64,000 bases of DNA from Methylorubrum rhodinum (lineage in GTDB: Bacteria > Pseudomonadota > Alphaproteobacteria > Rhizobiales > Beijerinckiaceae): NCBI RefSeq assembly GCF_014199935.1, contig NZ_JACHOP010000007.1, positions 1 to 64,000 of the forward strand. Reading direction: 5' to 3'. Positions 24,851 to 34,444 of the stretch are shown one piece after another. Both the position numbers and the translations under genes were made by a program. The notes under the pieces were generated by a model that was given only the letters and a program-made list of their open reading frames with translations, did not search any database and had not been told where the DNA came from. The first letter of the stretch is position 1. Each line of letters begins with the position of its first letter.

Positions 24851-26188
24851 TCAGCCCGTCGGCAACGCTTCCTCGAACACCACCGCCTCGCCCCGCGACG
24901 GGTTGGCGAGTTCCCCCTGCCACATCACCGGCACGCCGCGCACCACGGTGCCGACCGGCCAGCCGGTGACGGTCACGCCGTCATAGGGGGTCCAGCCGCA
25001 TTTCGAGGCGATCCACTCGTTGCGGATCGTCTCGCGGCGCTTGAGGTCCACCACCGTCACGTCGGCGTCGTAGCCGAGCGCCAGCCGGCCCTTCCGACTG
25101 ATCCCGAACAGGCGCTTCGGCCCCGCGCTCGTCAGGTCGACGAGGCGGGCGAGCGAGAGGCGCCCTGCCGCCACGTGGTCGAGCATGATCGGCACCAGCG
25201 TCTGCACCCCGGTCATGCCGGACGGCGAATCCGGATAGGGCTTGGCCTTCTCGTCCAGCGTGTGCGGCGCGTGGTCCGAGCCGAGCACGTCGACCACGCC
25301 CTGAGACAGGCCGCGCCAGAGGCCGTCGCGGTGGGCGGCGTCGCGCACCGGCGGGTTCATCTGCACCAGCGTGCCGAGGCGGGCATACGCCTCGGTGCCG
25401 TCGAGGGTGAGGTGATGCGGCGTCACCTCGACGCTCGCGACGTCCTTGGCCTCGGAAAGAATCGGCATCTCGTCCGCGGTCGAGATGTGCAGGATGTGGA
25501 TGCGTGCGCCGGTCTCCCGCGCCAGCGCGATCAGCCGCTCGGTGGCCTTCACCGCGACCTCCGGCGAGCGCCAGACCGGGTGCGAGGCCGGGTCGCCCAG
25601 CACGCGCAGGTCTTTCCGTTCGCGCAGCATCGGCTCGTCCTCGGAGTGGAAGGCGGCGCGGCGGCGGATGTTTTTCAGGATCGCGCGCACGCCCGCATCG
25701 TCCTCGACGAGCAGCGAGCCGGTGGAGGAGCCGATGAACACCTTGATCCCCGCCGCCCCCGGCAGCCGTTCCAGGGCGGCGACGTCGCCCGCGTTCTCGT
25801 GGGTGCCGCCGACCCAGAACGCGAAGTCGCAATGCATGCGGTGATGGGCGCGCGCCACCTTGTCGGCGAGCGCCTCCGCACTCGTCGTCTGCGGGTCGGT
25901 GTTGGGCATCTCGAACACCGCCGTCACGCCGCCCATCACCGCGGCGCGCGAGCCCGACTCCAGATCCTCCTTGTGATCGAGGCCGGGCTCGCGGAAATGC
26001 ACCTGGCTGTCGATGACGCCGGGGAGCAGGTGCAGGCCGCGGCAATCGCGCCGCTCGGTCGCCGCGGCGTTCGACAGGTCTCCGATGGCGGCGACGCGCC
26101 CCCCGCGGATGCCGAGATCGGCGGCGCGTTCGCCGTCGTGGTTGACCAGCGTGCCGCCGGCGAGGACGAGATCGAAGGGCGTGTCCAT
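24851..26188 (-). CDS. pyrC: Dihydroorotase (class I type)
   Basis: A 445-residue amidohydrolase of pyrimidine synthesis, interconverting carbamoyl-aspartate and dihydroorotate. Metal ligands: DSQVHFREPG (HxH is QVHFRE, with His and the following Arg as in class I), GGVTAVFEMPNT, GIKVFIGSSTG (Lys usually carbamylated), HILHIS, EVTPHHLTLD and DHAPHTLDEK. It is close to the AllB/PyrC class with a single ORF. It is divergent from ygfZ, with 100 bases between. Confidence 0.9.
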   Translation of the reverse strand: MDTPFDLVLAGGTLVNHDGERAADLGIRGGRVAAIGDLSNAAATERRDCRGLHLLPGVIDSQVHFREPGLDHKEDLESGSRAAVMGGVTAVFEMPNTDPQTTSAEALADKVARAHHRMHCDFAFWVGGTHENAGDVAALERLPGAAGIKVFIGSSTGSLLVEDDAGVRAILKNIRRRAAFHSEDEPMLRERKDLRVLGDPASHPVWRSPEVAVKATERLIALARETGARIHILHISTADEMPILSEAKDVASVEVTPHHLTLDGTEAYARLGTLVQMNPPVRDAAHRDGLWRGLSQGVVDVLGSDHAPHTLDEKAKPYPDSPSGMTGVQTLVPIMLDHVAAGRLSLARLVDLTSAGPKRLFGISRKGRLALGYDADVTVVDLKRRETIRNEWIASKCGWTPYDGVTVTGWPVGTVVRGVPVMWQGELANPSRGEAVVFEEALPTG

Positions 26189-26288
26189 CGGGGCTCTTCC
26201 CTGTGCGCGGGCGATTGAGGCCGGGATGGGCGCGGCTTATGTCAGCCGCGGACCCCATGCAACGCCGACGCCGCCCTCAGGAGAGACC

Positions 26289-27146
26289 ATGCCGATCGCC
26301 CTGCTGTCCGAGCGCGCCGTCGTCGCCGTCACGGGCGCGGACGCGACCGCCTTCCTCCAGGGCATCCTCACCTGCAACGTCGAGACCCTGCCCGAGGGCG
26401 AGGCGAGGCTCGGCGCCCTGCTGACGCCGCAGGGCAAAATCCAGTTCGATTTTCTGGTTTTTCGTGATGGCGCGGACGGTTTCAAGCTCGACGTGACGGC
26501 CGAGCGCGCGGCCGATCTCGTCAAGCGGCTCGGGCTCTACCGCCTGCGCGCCAAGGTGAGCATCGGTGCCGACCCGACGCTCGGCGTCGCCGCCGCCTGG
26601 GACGGCGCCGAGACCGCCGCCGAGACGATCCGGGTGCGGGACGGGCGCTTGCCCGCCCTCGGCGAGCGCCTCTACTTCACCGAGGGCGCCTTCTCGGCGG
26701 ATGCCTCGGAGGCCGATTACCACGCCCACCGCATCGCGCTCGGCGTCCCCGAGGGCGGGCGCGACTTCGCGTTCAGCGACGCCTTCCCGCACGAGGCGCT
26801 GATGGATCAACTCGGCGGCGTGGACTTCAGGAAGGGCTGCTATGTCGGCCAGGAAGTGGTCTCGCGCATGCAGCACCGCGGCACCGCCCGCACCCGCATC
26901 CTGCCGCTGGTCTTCGCCGAAGGGCCGGCGCCCGCCCCCGGCACCGAGGTGACGGCGGGCGCTCGAACCCTCGGGCTCACCGGCAGCGCGGCGGGCGGGC
27001 GGGGCCTCGCCACGATCCGCCTCGACCGCCTCGGCGACGCGCTGGCCGCGGGCGAGCCGGTGCGGGCCGGCGGAAGCGTCGCGGGCGTGGAAAAGCCGGC
27101 CTTCGCCACCTTCGCCTTCCCCACCGACACGGCCGCCGCCGGATGA
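26289..27146 (+). CDS. ygfZ: Folate-binding iron-sulfur assembly factor YgfZ
   Basis: A 285-residue GcvT-like protein that uses tetrahydrofolate to help maturation or repair of certain iron-sulfur enzymes. The family signature K-G-C-Y-x-G-Q-E is present as FRKGCYVGQEVVSRMQHRG. Upstream blocks TGADATAFLQGILTCNV and LLTPQGKIQFDFLV are typical. ATG 26289 has AGGAGAG upstream. It overlaps the tag gene by 4 bases (ATGA) and leads an apparent four-gene operon. Confidence 0.93.
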   Translation: MPIALLSERAVVAVTGADATAFLQGILTCNVETLPEGEARLGALLTPQGKIQFDFLVFRDGADGFKLDVTAERAADLVKRLGLYRLRAKVSIGADPTLGVAAAWDGAETAAETIRVRDGRLPALGERLYFTEGAFSADASEADYHAHRIALGVPEGGRDFAFSDAFPHEALMDQLGGVDFRKGCYVGQEVVSRMQHRGTARTRILPLVFAEGPAPAPGTEVTAGARTLGLTGSAAGGRGLATIRLDRLGDALAAGEPVRAGGSVAGVEKPAFATFAFPTDTAAAG

Positions 27147-27766
27147 GCGCGAACGGGCTGATCACGGAGCACGCCGACGGCTGCCCCCGCTGCTGGTGGC
27201 CGGGGCTCGATCCGGTCTACGTCGCCTATCACGACACCGAATGGGGCGTGCCCGAGTACGATTCCCGCGCGCTTTACGAAAAGCTGATTCTCGACGGGTT
27301 CCAGGCCGGCCTGTCGTGGATCACCATCCTGCGCCGCCGCGAGGGGTTTCGCCGGGCCTTCCAGAACTTCGAGCCCGAGCGCATCGCCCGCTTCACGGAC
27401 GACGACGTCGAGCGGCTGATGGGCGACACCGGCATCATCCGCAACCGCGCCAAGATCCGCGGGACGATCAGTGGGGCGCGGGCGTGGCTCGCCATCGAAG
27501 AGGCGGGGCCGGGCTTTTCGGACTTCCTCTGGGATTTCTGCGACGGCCGGCCGATCCAGACCAACGCCAGGAGCCGGGCCGACATCGCGACCGAGACGGA
27601 GGTCTCGAAAAGGATCGGCAAGGCCCTGAAGCAGAAGGGTTTCACCTTCGTCGGCCCCACCATCGTCCACGCCTTCATGCAGGCGGTCGGCATGGTCAAC
27701 GACCACCTCGTCGGCTGCCACCGCCACGCGCCTTGCGCCGCCCTCGGCGAGACCTCCCGTTCGTGA
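27143..27766 (+). CDS. tag: DNA-3-methyladenine glycosylase I
   Basis: A 207-residue base-excision repair enzyme excising 3-methyladenine. It has the Tag motifs YHDTEWGVPEYDSRALYEKL, FQAGLSWITILRRREGFR, and the zinc-snap residues near both ends (CPRCWW and HRHAPC). It overlaps ygfZ upstream and an HD gene downstream by 4 bases each, so translation is coupled. Confidence 0.95.
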   Translation: MSANGLITEHADGCPRCWWPGLDPVYVAYHDTEWGVPEYDSRALYEKLILDGFQAGLSWITILRRREGFRRAFQNFEPERIARFTDDDVERLMGDTGIIRNRAKIRGTISGARAWLAIEEAGPGFSDFLWDFCDGRPIQTNARSRADIATETEVSKRIGKALKQKGFTFVGPTIVHAFMQAVGMVNDHLVGCHRHAPCAALGETSRS

Positions 27767-28386
27767 ACGCGCCGTCCCGAAATCCCAAAAAAGCGCGGGC
27801 GTGGCAGCGGATGCTGTCGGGGCGCCGCCTCGACCTGCTCGACCCGTCGGCGCTGGATGTCGAGATCGCCGACATCGCCCACGGGCTCGCCCGCGTCGCC
27901 CGCTGGAACGGGCAGACCGCCGGGCCGCACGTGTTCTCGGTGGCCCAGCACTCGCTTCTGGTCGAGGCCATCGGCGGCGCCCTCGACCCGCGGCTCGGCC
28001 CCCCGGAGCGGCTGGAACTGCTGCTGCACGATGCACCGGAATACGTCATCGGCGACATCATCTCGCCCCTCAAGAACGCCATCGGCGACGCCTATCGCAG
28101 CGTCGAGCGCCGCCTGCTCGGGGCGATCCGCCAGCGCGTCGGCCTGCCCGCCCCGGCTCCGGCGCTCGCCCGCCTCGTCAAGCGCGCCGACCGGATCGCG
28201 GCCTATCTGGAGGCGACGCGGCTCGCCGGCTTCTCCATGGCCGAGGCCGACCAGATTTTCGGCAGGCCCCCGGCCCTTCCGGATAGGGCGATGCCGGAGA
28301 TCGAGGCGTTGCTGGTCCCCCGCCCGACCGCGGAGGCCGAGGCGGCCTATCGCGCCCGCCTCGGCGCGCTGCAAGGGGCCCCCTGA
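27763..28386 (+). CDS. HD-domain phosphohydrolase (YfbR-like)
   Basis: A 207-residue HD hydrolase. The histidines and aspartates lie in HVFSVAQHSLLVEAI, LLLHDAPEYVIGDIISPLK and the later RADRIAAYLEA, a pattern close to YfbR 5'-nucleotidases or HDIG enzymes. It probably cleaves nucleotide monophosphates. The GTG at 27763 overlaps the tag stop. It is unrelated in type to the large HD protein of the island at 7-10 kb. Confidence 0.85.
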   Translation: MNAPSRNPKKARAWQRMLSGRRLDLLDPSALDVEIADIAHGLARVARWNGQTAGPHVFSVAQHSLLVEAIGGALDPRLGPPERLELLLHDAPEYVIGDIISPLKNAIGDAYRSVERRLLGAIRQRVGLPAPAPALARLVKRADRIAAYLEATRLAGFSMAEADQIFGRPPALPDRAMPEIEALLVPRPTAEAEAAYRARLGALQGAP

Positions 28387-28908
28387 GTGTCCTCCCTCCA
28401 CGTCTGCCCGCTGTCGCGGCTGCCCGAGACGCTGGCGGCGAGCGGGGCCAGCCATCTCGTGACGCTGGCGACACTCGGCAGCCCGGGGCTCGCCATCGAG
28501 CGCCCGGAAACGATCGCCCCCGATCACCATCTGCGGGTCGGCTTCAGCGACATCGTCGCGCCGATGGAGGGCCATCTCCCGCCGGGCGAGGCGCATGTGC
28601 GCGCCGTCCTCGACTTCGCCGCCGCCTGGAACCGGGAGCGCCCGCTGCTGCTGCACTGCTATGCCGGCATCAGCCGCTCGACGGCCGCCGCCTACGCGGT
28701 GGCCTGCGCGCTCTCACCCGAGCGCGACGAAACCGAGCTTGCCGCCGAATTGCGCCGGCTCGCCCCGAGCGCCACGCCGAACCGCCTGTTCGTGGCCATC
28801 GCCGACGATCTGCTCGGGCGGGAGGGCCGCATGAGCGCCGCCATCGCCGCGATCGGCCGCGGGGCGGAGGCGTTCGAGGGCACCCCGTTTCAACTCACCA
28901 TGGCCTGA
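28387..28908 (+). CDS. Tyrosine/dual-specificity phosphatase-like protein
   Basis: A 173-residue protein with the CX5R phosphatase loop HCYAGISRST at about residues 90-99 and an upstream Asp in the expected general-acid region (GFSDIVAP). It belongs to the broad cysteine-phosphatase superfamily found in alphaproteobacteria; the substrate is unknown. The GTG start abuts the TGA of the HD gene, making it the fourth gene of the ygfZ-tag run. Confidence 0.8.
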   Translation: MSSLHVCPLSRLPETLAASGASHLVTLATLGSPGLAIERPETIAPDHHLRVGFSDIVAPMEGHLPPGEAHVRAVLDFAAAWNRERPLLLHCYAGISRSTAAAYAVACALSPERDETELAAELRRLAPSATPNRLFVAIADDLLGREGRMSAAIAAIGRGAEAFEGTPFQLTMA

Positions 28909-29022
28909 CCCGCTCGCGCCAACGTGGTCTCGTGATCGGTCGCACGCAATCCACCGGGCTTGTGCGATGGAGGCCGTCCCGTCATAACCCGCGTCAACGG
29001 GGGATCGGGCAGGAAAGCCGGG

Positions 29023-29289
29023 ATGGACGCTCAACGACCTGCCGCGCCCGCCGAGGTGCTGCCGGACGATCTGCCGTTCGAGCAGGCCATGGCGCAGCTC
29101 GAGGAGATCGTGCGCCGGCTGGAGCGCGGCGACGTGCCGCTGGACGAGTCGGTGGCGATCTACGAGCGCGGCGAGGCGCTCAAGCGCCATTGCGAGGCGC
29201 TGCTGAAGCGGGCCGAGGCACGCATCCAGACCATCGCGGTCGGCCCCGACGGCCGGGCCGCGGGCACCGCGCCGCTCGATGTCGAGTAG
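29023..29289 (+). CDS. xseB: Exodeoxyribonuclease VII small subunit
   Basis: An 88-residue XseB that assembles with XseA to degrade single-stranded DNA. Core: [52 protein letters not shown] precedes the ATG at 29023, which gives the normal length. It lies just upstream of dxs, a common alphaproteobacterial arrangement. xseA is not in the window. Confidence 0.95.
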   Translation: MDAQRPAAPAEVLPDDLPFEQAMAQLEEIVRRLERGDVPLDESVAIYERGEALKRHCEALLKRAEARIQTIAVGPDGRAAGTAPLDVE

Positions 29290-29376
29290 GCGAAATGCTC
29301 CTCTCTCAAACTCAAAAACTCGATGCGTGCGAAAATCTCGCGCGCTGTTCCTCACTTCGGGCATGAGGCTGCTCCG

Positions 29377-31359
29377 GTGGCACTAGCGGACACGACGATC
29401 CTCGAGGGGCTTGAGACGCCCGACCGGCTGCGGCTTCTGCCCGAGAGCAAGCTCCGGGACGTGGCGGACGCCGTGCGCGCCGAGATGATCGACGCCGTCT
29501 CGGTCACCGGCGGCCATCTCGGCTCGGGGCTGGGCGTGGTCGAACTGACGGTGGCGCTCCACCATGTGTTCGATACCCCCGACGACCGCATCGTCTGGGA
29601 CGTCGGCCACCAGTGCTATCCGCACAAGATCCTGACAGGCCGCCGCGACCGCATCCGCACACTGAGGCAGGGCGGTGGCCTCTCCGGCTTCACCAAGCGC
29701 TCGGAGAGCGAATACGACCCGTTCGGCGCGGCGCATTCCTCCACCTCGATCTCGGCCGCGCTCGGCATGGCCGTCGGCCGCGACCTCGCGGAAGCCGATG
29801 CCAAAGCGAGGGGCGAAACGCCGCCCAAGCGCCGCAACATGGTGGCGGTGATCGGCGACGGCTCGATGTCGGCGGGCATGGCCTACGAGGCGATGAACAA
29901 TGCCGGCGCGCTGCACTCGCGCCTGATCGTCATCCTCAACGACAACGACATGTCGATCGCGCCCCCCGTCGGCGCGATGTCGGCCTACCTCGCGCGGCTG
30001 GCGTCGGGCGGCACCTACCGGGGCCTGCGCGAGACGGCGAAGCAACTCGGCAAGCTCCTGCCCAAGGCCCTCTACGAGCGCGCGGCGGCGGCGGAGGAAT
30101 ATGCCCGCTCGCTGATCGTCGGCGGCGGCACCATGTTCGAGGAGATGGGCTTCCACTATGTCGGGCCCGTCGACGGGCACAACCTCAACCACCTGCTGCC
30201 GGTGTTGAAGAACGTCCGCGACTCGGACCAGGGTCCGATCCTGCTCCATGTCGTGACGCAGAAGGGCAAGGGCTACGGCCCGGCGGAGGCGTCCGCCGAC
30301 CGTTATCACGGCGTGGTCAAGTTCGACGTGGTGTCCGGCGTGCAGGCCAAGGCCAAGGCGAACGCCCCGGCCTATACCCGCGTGTTCGGCGAGAGCCTGA
30401 TCAAGGCCGCCGACGCCGATCCGAAGGTGGTGGCGATCACCGCCGCGATGCCCGGCGGCACCGGCATCGACCTGTTCGGCAAGGCGCACCCGGACAAGAC
30501 CTTCGACGTCGGCATCGCCGAGCAGCACGCCGTGACGTTCGCGGGCGGTCTGGCGACGGAGGGCTACAAGCCGTTCGTGGCGATCTACTCGACCTTCCTG
30601 CAGCGGGCCTACGATCAGGTCGTGCACGACATCGCCCTGCAGAACCTGCCGGTGCGCTTCTGCCTCGACCGGGCCGGTCTGGTGGGTGCCGACGGCGCCA
30701 CCCATGCGGGCGCGTTCGATCTGGCCTATCTCTGCTGCCTGCCGAACATGACGGTGATGGCGGCGGCCGACGAGGCCGAGCTGGTGCACATGGTGGCGAC
30801 CGCGCATGCGCACGACAGCGGCCCGATCGCGCTCCGCTATCCGCGCGGCGAGGGCGTCGGCCTCGAGCTGCCGGAGAAGGGCGAGCCTCTCGCCATCGGC
30901 CGGGGCCGGGTGGTGCGCCGGCCCGAGGGGGCGCGGGTGGCGCTTCTCTCGCTCGGCACGCGGCTATCGGAGGCGCTGAAGGCGGCCGACGCCCTGGAGG
31001 CCGAGGGCGTGGCGGTGACGGTGGCGGATGCGCGCTTCGCCAAGCCGCTGGACGCGGAACTGGTGGTCGATCTGGCGAACCACCACGAGGTTCTGGTGAC
31101 GGTCGAGGAGGGCTCGGTCGGCGGGTTCGGGGCGATGGTTCTGCATCTGCTCGCCGAGCGCGGCGTGCTGGATGCGGGCCGGGTGCGCGTGCGGACGCTC
31201 ACGCTTCCGGACGCCTATCAGGACCACGACAAGCCGGAGAAGATGTACGCGCAGGCCGGCCTCGACGCCGAGGGTATCCTCAAGGCGGTGCGGGCTGCGC
31301 TGCCGCCGGGCGAAGTGGCGGAATCGCGCGAGAGCAGTGTGGTGAACCTGAAGCGATAA
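29377..31359 (+). CDS. dxs: 1-deoxy-D-xylulose-5-phosphate synthase
   Basis: A 660-residue thiamine-diphosphate enzyme starting the MEP isoprenoid pathway from pyruvate and glyceraldehyde 3-phosphate. Motifs: [38 protein letters not shown], the ThDP motif [18 protein letters not shown]...NDN, and the transketolase-like [18 protein letters not shown] 29377 has GAGG 9 bases upstream and matches the usual N-terminus; an in-frame ATG at 29323 lacks a ribosome-binding site. A hairpin ending in a T-run follows. Confidence 0.97.
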   Translation: MALADTTILEGLETPDRLRLLPESKLRDVADAVRAEMIDAVSVTGGHLGSGLGVVELTVALHHVFDTPDDRIVWDVGHQCYPHKILTGRRDRIRTLRQGGGLSGFTKRSESEYDPFGAAHSSTSISAALGMAVGRDLAEADAKARGETPPKRRNMVAVIGDGSMSAGMAYEAMNNAGALHSRLIVILNDNDMSIAPPVGAMSAYLARLASGGTYRGLRETAKQLGKLLPKALYERAAAAEEYARSLIVGGGTMFEEMGFHYVGPVDGHNLNHLLPVLKNVRDSDQGPILLHVVTQKGKGYGPAEASADRYHGVVKFDVVSGVQAKAKANAPAYTRVFGESLIKAADADPKVVAITAAMPGGTGIDLFGKAHPDKTFDVGIAEQHAVTFAGGLATEGYKPFVAIYSTFLQRAYDQVVHDIALQNLPVRFCLDRAGLVGADGATHAGAFDLAYLCCLPNMTVMAAADEAELVHMVATAHAHDSGPIALRYPRGEGVGLELPEKGEPLAIGRGRVVRRPEGARVALLSLGTRLSEALKAADALEAEGVAVTVADARFAKPLDAELVVDLANHHEVLVTVEEGSVGGFGAMVLHLLAERGVLDAGRVRVRTLTLPDAYQDHDKPEKMYAQAGLDAEGILKAVRAALPPGEVAESRESSVVNLKR

Positions 31360-31377
31360 GCTGCCTCCACCGCCGAA

Positions 31378-31550
31378 CCCTCCCCCCTCTGCGGGGGAGG
31401 GTGCCCCGCGGATGCGGGGCGGGAGAGGGGCGACGGTGCCGGATCAGGCGCCCGTCATCCGAAACAGCGCTCCTTCTTGCACCGTCGCTCCCCTCACCCG
31501 ACCCTCGCTGACGCGAGGGCCACCCTCTCCCGCAGAGGGGAGAGGGTTTT
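31378..31550. repeat. Nested inverted repeat (family C, copy 1) ending in a dxs terminator
   Basis: A left arm (about 31378-31439) with CCCTCCCCCCTCTGCGGGGGAGGG and GCCCCGCGGATGCGGGGC is mirrored by a right arm (about 31480-31547) with CACCGTCGCTCCCCTC, GACCCTCGCTGACGCGAGGG and ACCCTCTCC...GGAGAGGGT. The right arm is followed by TTTT at 31547-31550, which would end dxs transcription. The core is CCCTCTCC..GGAGAGGG, as at 37.9 kb. Confidence 0.8.
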
Positions 31551-31566
31551 CGGCGCAGCTTGCGCC

Positions 31567-32154
31567 CTACTTGATCACCGCGCACGCGATCCGCGGGCCC
31601 GCGCCGCCGATCGGCTGGGTGTTGTGGTCGTCCTCGTTGGCGTGGACGATGAGCGCCGAGCCGTCGCCGTCGCGTAGCCCCCCCTCGCCGGTCAGGGGGG
31701 TCTCGCTGGAGACCTCCGCGTTCACCGAGCCGTCCGCATTTGCGTAGACGTTGGGGAGGTCGCCCTCGTCCGGGCCGTCGGGGTTGAGCAGGCCGTGCTT
31801 GCTCTGGTCGTGGTTCACGTGGGCCTTCGACTTCTCGAACTTCTCCGTGTCCGAGCAGTCGCCGACCGCGTGGAAATGGATGCCGTGCCAGCCCGGCGGC
31901 AGGCCGCCGGCCTGGACCGTCACCCGCATGACGAGCGAGTTCGCCCCGTCGCGGATCATGATCTTTCCGATGGTCTCGCCCTTGCCGTTGGTGATCGCGC
32001 TCTCGTAGGTCTGCGGGGCGGAGGCTTCCTCTTTCGCCGGCTCCTTGCCCGGTTCCTTGGCCGGCGCTTGCGCGAGGGCGGGCGCGCACAGGGCCGCGAG
32101 CGCGGCGGCGGCCAGCGGGAGGCGTCGGTGGGCACGCGTCATGAGACCGCTCAT
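31567..32154 (-). CDS. sodC: Periplasmic Cu/Zn superoxide dismutase
   Basis: A 195-residue exported enzyme with signal peptide (LPLAAAALAALCAPALAQA) and a Pro/Lys/Glu linker. The Cu/Zn SOD fold has copper and zinc ligands in HGIHFHAVGDC, KAHVNHDQSKHG and ALIVHANEDDH. It destroys superoxide in the periplasm. ATG 32154, with GAGG upstream, is preferred; ATG 32142 is also possible. Convergent with dxs across the family-C repeat. Confidence 0.94.
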   Translation of the reverse strand: MSGLMTRAHRRLPLAAAALAALCAPALAQAPAKEPGKEPAKEEASAPQTYESAITNGKGETIGKIMIRDGANSLVMRVTVQAGGLPPGWHGIHFHAVGDCSDTEKFEKSKAHVNHDQSKHGLLNPDGPDEGDLPNVYANADGSVNAEVSSETPLTGEGGLRDGDGSALIVHANEDDHNTQPIGGAGPRIACAVIK

Positions 32155-32384
32155 CTGTCCTCGCATGGGTCGTTCGTCTCCCGATGGCGACCGCCCGGCG
32201 CAGGGCAATCGCTTGTGACCGTAGGGGAACCGGATTATCCGGCCCCGGCGCGGGCGCTCGAACTCGCACCGCGCGTTTGGCCCGCTCAAGGTAAGGCGTG
32301 CCGGGGCCGCGCGACAGGGGCGGGCCGGCGGCGGCCGTCACGAACCGCCCTTCACGAAACCGCGGGGCCGTAAAGAGAGAGACG

Positions 32385-33125
32385 ATGACGGGCGAACGCC
32401 TCCGTGCCGACCGGGTGCTGGTCGAGCGCGGCCATTTCCGCAGCCGGGCGCAGGCGCGGGCCGCGATCGAGGCCGGCCTCGTCTTCGCCGACGGCTGCCC
32501 GGTGACCCGCCCCGCCGCCCCGATCGCCGAGGGCGCCCGGATCGAGGCCGCCGCCGCCCACCCCTACGTCTCCCGCGGCGGGCTGAAGCTCGCCGCCGCC
32601 CTCGACGCGCTCGGAATCGACCCCGCCGGCCTGCCCTGCCTCGATGTCGGCGCCTCGACCGGCGGCTTCACCGACGTGTTGCTGCGGCGCGGGGCGGCGC
32701 ATGTCCACGCCGTCGATGTCGGCCGCGATCAGTTCGACGCGTCCTTGCGCGCCGACCCCCGCGTGAGTGTCCGCGAGGGCACCGACATCCGCAGCCTCGA
32801 GGGGCTCGACCCGGCGCCGCGGCTCGCCGTCGTCGACGTGAGCTTCATCGGCCTGCGCCTCGTGCTGCCGAGCGTCTCCCGCCTGCTCGCGGGGGAGGCG
32901 GCGCTGGTGGCGCTGATCAAGCCGCAATTCGAGGCCGGGCGCGAGCGGGTCGGACGCGGCGGCATCGTCCGCGACGAGGCCGTGCATGCGGAGGTCTGCG
33001 AGGCGGTGCGGCGGCTCCTGACCGATCTCGGCTTCACTCTCCTCGGCCTGATCCCCTCCCCCGTCGAGGGCGGCGACGGCAACCGCGAATTCCTGATCGG
33101 CGCCAAGCGAACGAACCATGTCTGA
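32385..33125 (+). CDS. tlyA: TlyA-family rRNA methyltransferase/hemolysin-like protein
   Basis: A 246-residue protein. The N-terminal S4 RNA-binding domain (RLRADRVLVERGHFRSRAQA) is followed by an FtsJ-like Rossmann methyltransferase with SAM motif LDVGASTGGFTDVLLRRGA and ALIKPQFE. Characterised TlyA enzymes 2'-O-methylate rRNA. The ATG at 32385 follows AAAGAGAGAGA. It overlaps the next gene by 8 bases. Confidence 0.9.
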   Translation: MTGERLRADRVLVERGHFRSRAQARAAIEAGLVFADGCPVTRPAAPIAEGARIEAAAAHPYVSRGGLKLAAALDALGIDPAGLPCLDVGASTGGFTDVLLRRGAAHVHAVDVGRDQFDASLRADPRVSVREGTDIRSLEGLDPAPRLAVVDVSFIGLRLVLPSVSRLLAGEAALVALIKPQFEAGRERVGRGGIVRDEAVHAEVCEAVRRLLTDLGFTLLGLIPSPVEGGDGNREFLIGAKRTNHV

Positions 33126-34371
33126 GCCTGAAACCCTGACCATCGCCCGCCTCGGCGCCCGCGGCGACGGCCTTGCCGAGGACGGCTTGCCCGTGCCCGG
33201 CGCGCTGCCCGGCGAGCGCGTGCAGGTGCACCGCGAGGGCCGCCACGGCACCCTCGTCGCCGTCGAGACGCCCTCGCCCGAGCGGATCGCGCCGTTCTGC
33301 CCGTACTATTCCGCGTGCGGCGGCTGCGCCGTGCAGCACCTCGCGCCCGAACCTTATGCGGACTGGAAGCGCGGCATCGTCGAAGGCGCGCTGGCGCAGG
33401 CGCGGATCGAGACGCAGCTGGCGCCGCTCCTCGACGCGCGAGGCGAGGGAAGGCGGCGCATCGTGCTGCACGTGCGCGAGATCGAGGGCCGGGCGCGGGC
33501 CGGGCTGATGGCGGCGCGCAGCCACGCGCTGGTGCCCCTCGACCATTGCCCGATCACCGTGCCGGGCCTGCACCGGGCGCCCGCGGTCGCCGAGGCGCTG
33601 GCCGCCCCGCTGGGCCACGGCCGCAAGCCCCTCGACATGGCCGTGACCGCCGCCGGGGCCGGGCTCGACGTCGATATCCGCGGCCACGGGCCGGTGAGCG
33701 AGGGCGTGCGCGGCGTCCTGACCCGGCTCGCGGGCGAACTCGACCTCGCCCGGCTGTCGCTGCACGGCGACGTCGTGGTGGAGCGCCGCGGGCCGGCGGT
33801 CGGCGAGGGGATGGCCCGGCGCGTGCCGCCGCCCGGCGGCTTCCTCCAGGCGACGGCTTCGGGCGAGGCGGCGCTGACCGCGCTCGTGCTGGAGCCGATG
33901 GGCAAGGCCAAGCGCGTGGCCGACCTCTTCTGCGGCAGCGGCCCCTTCGCCCTGGCGCTGGCCGCGACCGGCCGCGAGGTCCATGCCGCCGAGGGCGACG
34001 CGGGCTCGATCCAGGCGTTGACCCGCGCCTACCGGGCGGCGGCCGGCCTGTCGCGGATCGATGCGGAGGCGCGCGACCTGTTTCGCCGCCCGGTGCTCGG
34101 GCCCGAACTCGACCGTCTCGACGCCGTGGTGTTCGATCCGCCGCGGGCGGGCGCGGAGGCGCAGGCGCGCCGGCTTGCGGAATCGAAGGTGCCGCTGGTG
34201 GTGGGGGTCGCCTGCGACCCCGGCACCTTCGCCCGCGACGCCGCCATCCTGATCGCGGGCGGCTACCGGCTGGAGCGGGTGACCCCGGTCGATCAGTTCG
34301 CGTGGTCGGGCCATGTCGAGCTCGTCGGCGTGTTCCGCAAGACCGCCCCCAAGCCCCGCCGGCTCCGCTGA
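33118..34371 (+). CDS. TrmA/RlmD-family class I SAM-dependent RNA methyltransferase
   Basis: A 417-residue RNA uracil-C5 methyltransferase. It has an N-terminal TRAM-like region, iron-sulfur cysteines in CPYYSACGGC, the SAM motif VADLFCGSGPFALALA, the DPPRAG block and catalytic Cys in VACDPGTFARD. Family members make m5U in 23S rRNA or tRNA; the site cannot be told from sequence. It overlaps tlyA, so both rRNA-modification genes are co-translated. Confidence 0.9.
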   Translation: MSEPETLTIARLGARGDGLAEDGLPVPGALPGERVQVHREGRHGTLVAVETPSPERIAPFCPYYSACGGCAVQHLAPEPYADWKRGIVEGALAQARIETQLAPLLDARGEGRRRIVLHVREIEGRARAGLMAARSHALVPLDHCPITVPGLHRAPAVAEALAAPLGHGRKPLDMAVTAAGAGLDVDIRGHGPVSEGVRGVLTRLAGELDLARLSLHGDVVVERRGPAVGEGMARRVPPPGGFLQATASGEAALTALVLEPMGKAKRVADLFCGSGPFALALAATGREVHAAEGDAGSIQALTRAYRAAAGLSRIDAEARDLFRRPVLGPELDRLDAVVFDPPRAGAEAQARRLAESKVPLVVGVACDPGTFARDAAILIAGGYRLERVTPVDQFAWSGHVELVGVFRKTAPKPRRLR

Positions 34372-34444
34372 GCGCCACGCCCCGTCAGGGGTCCCAAGGG
34401 CGAGCCCTTGGCGGGTCCGGGCAGAGCCCGGATTCGCTTGCCTC

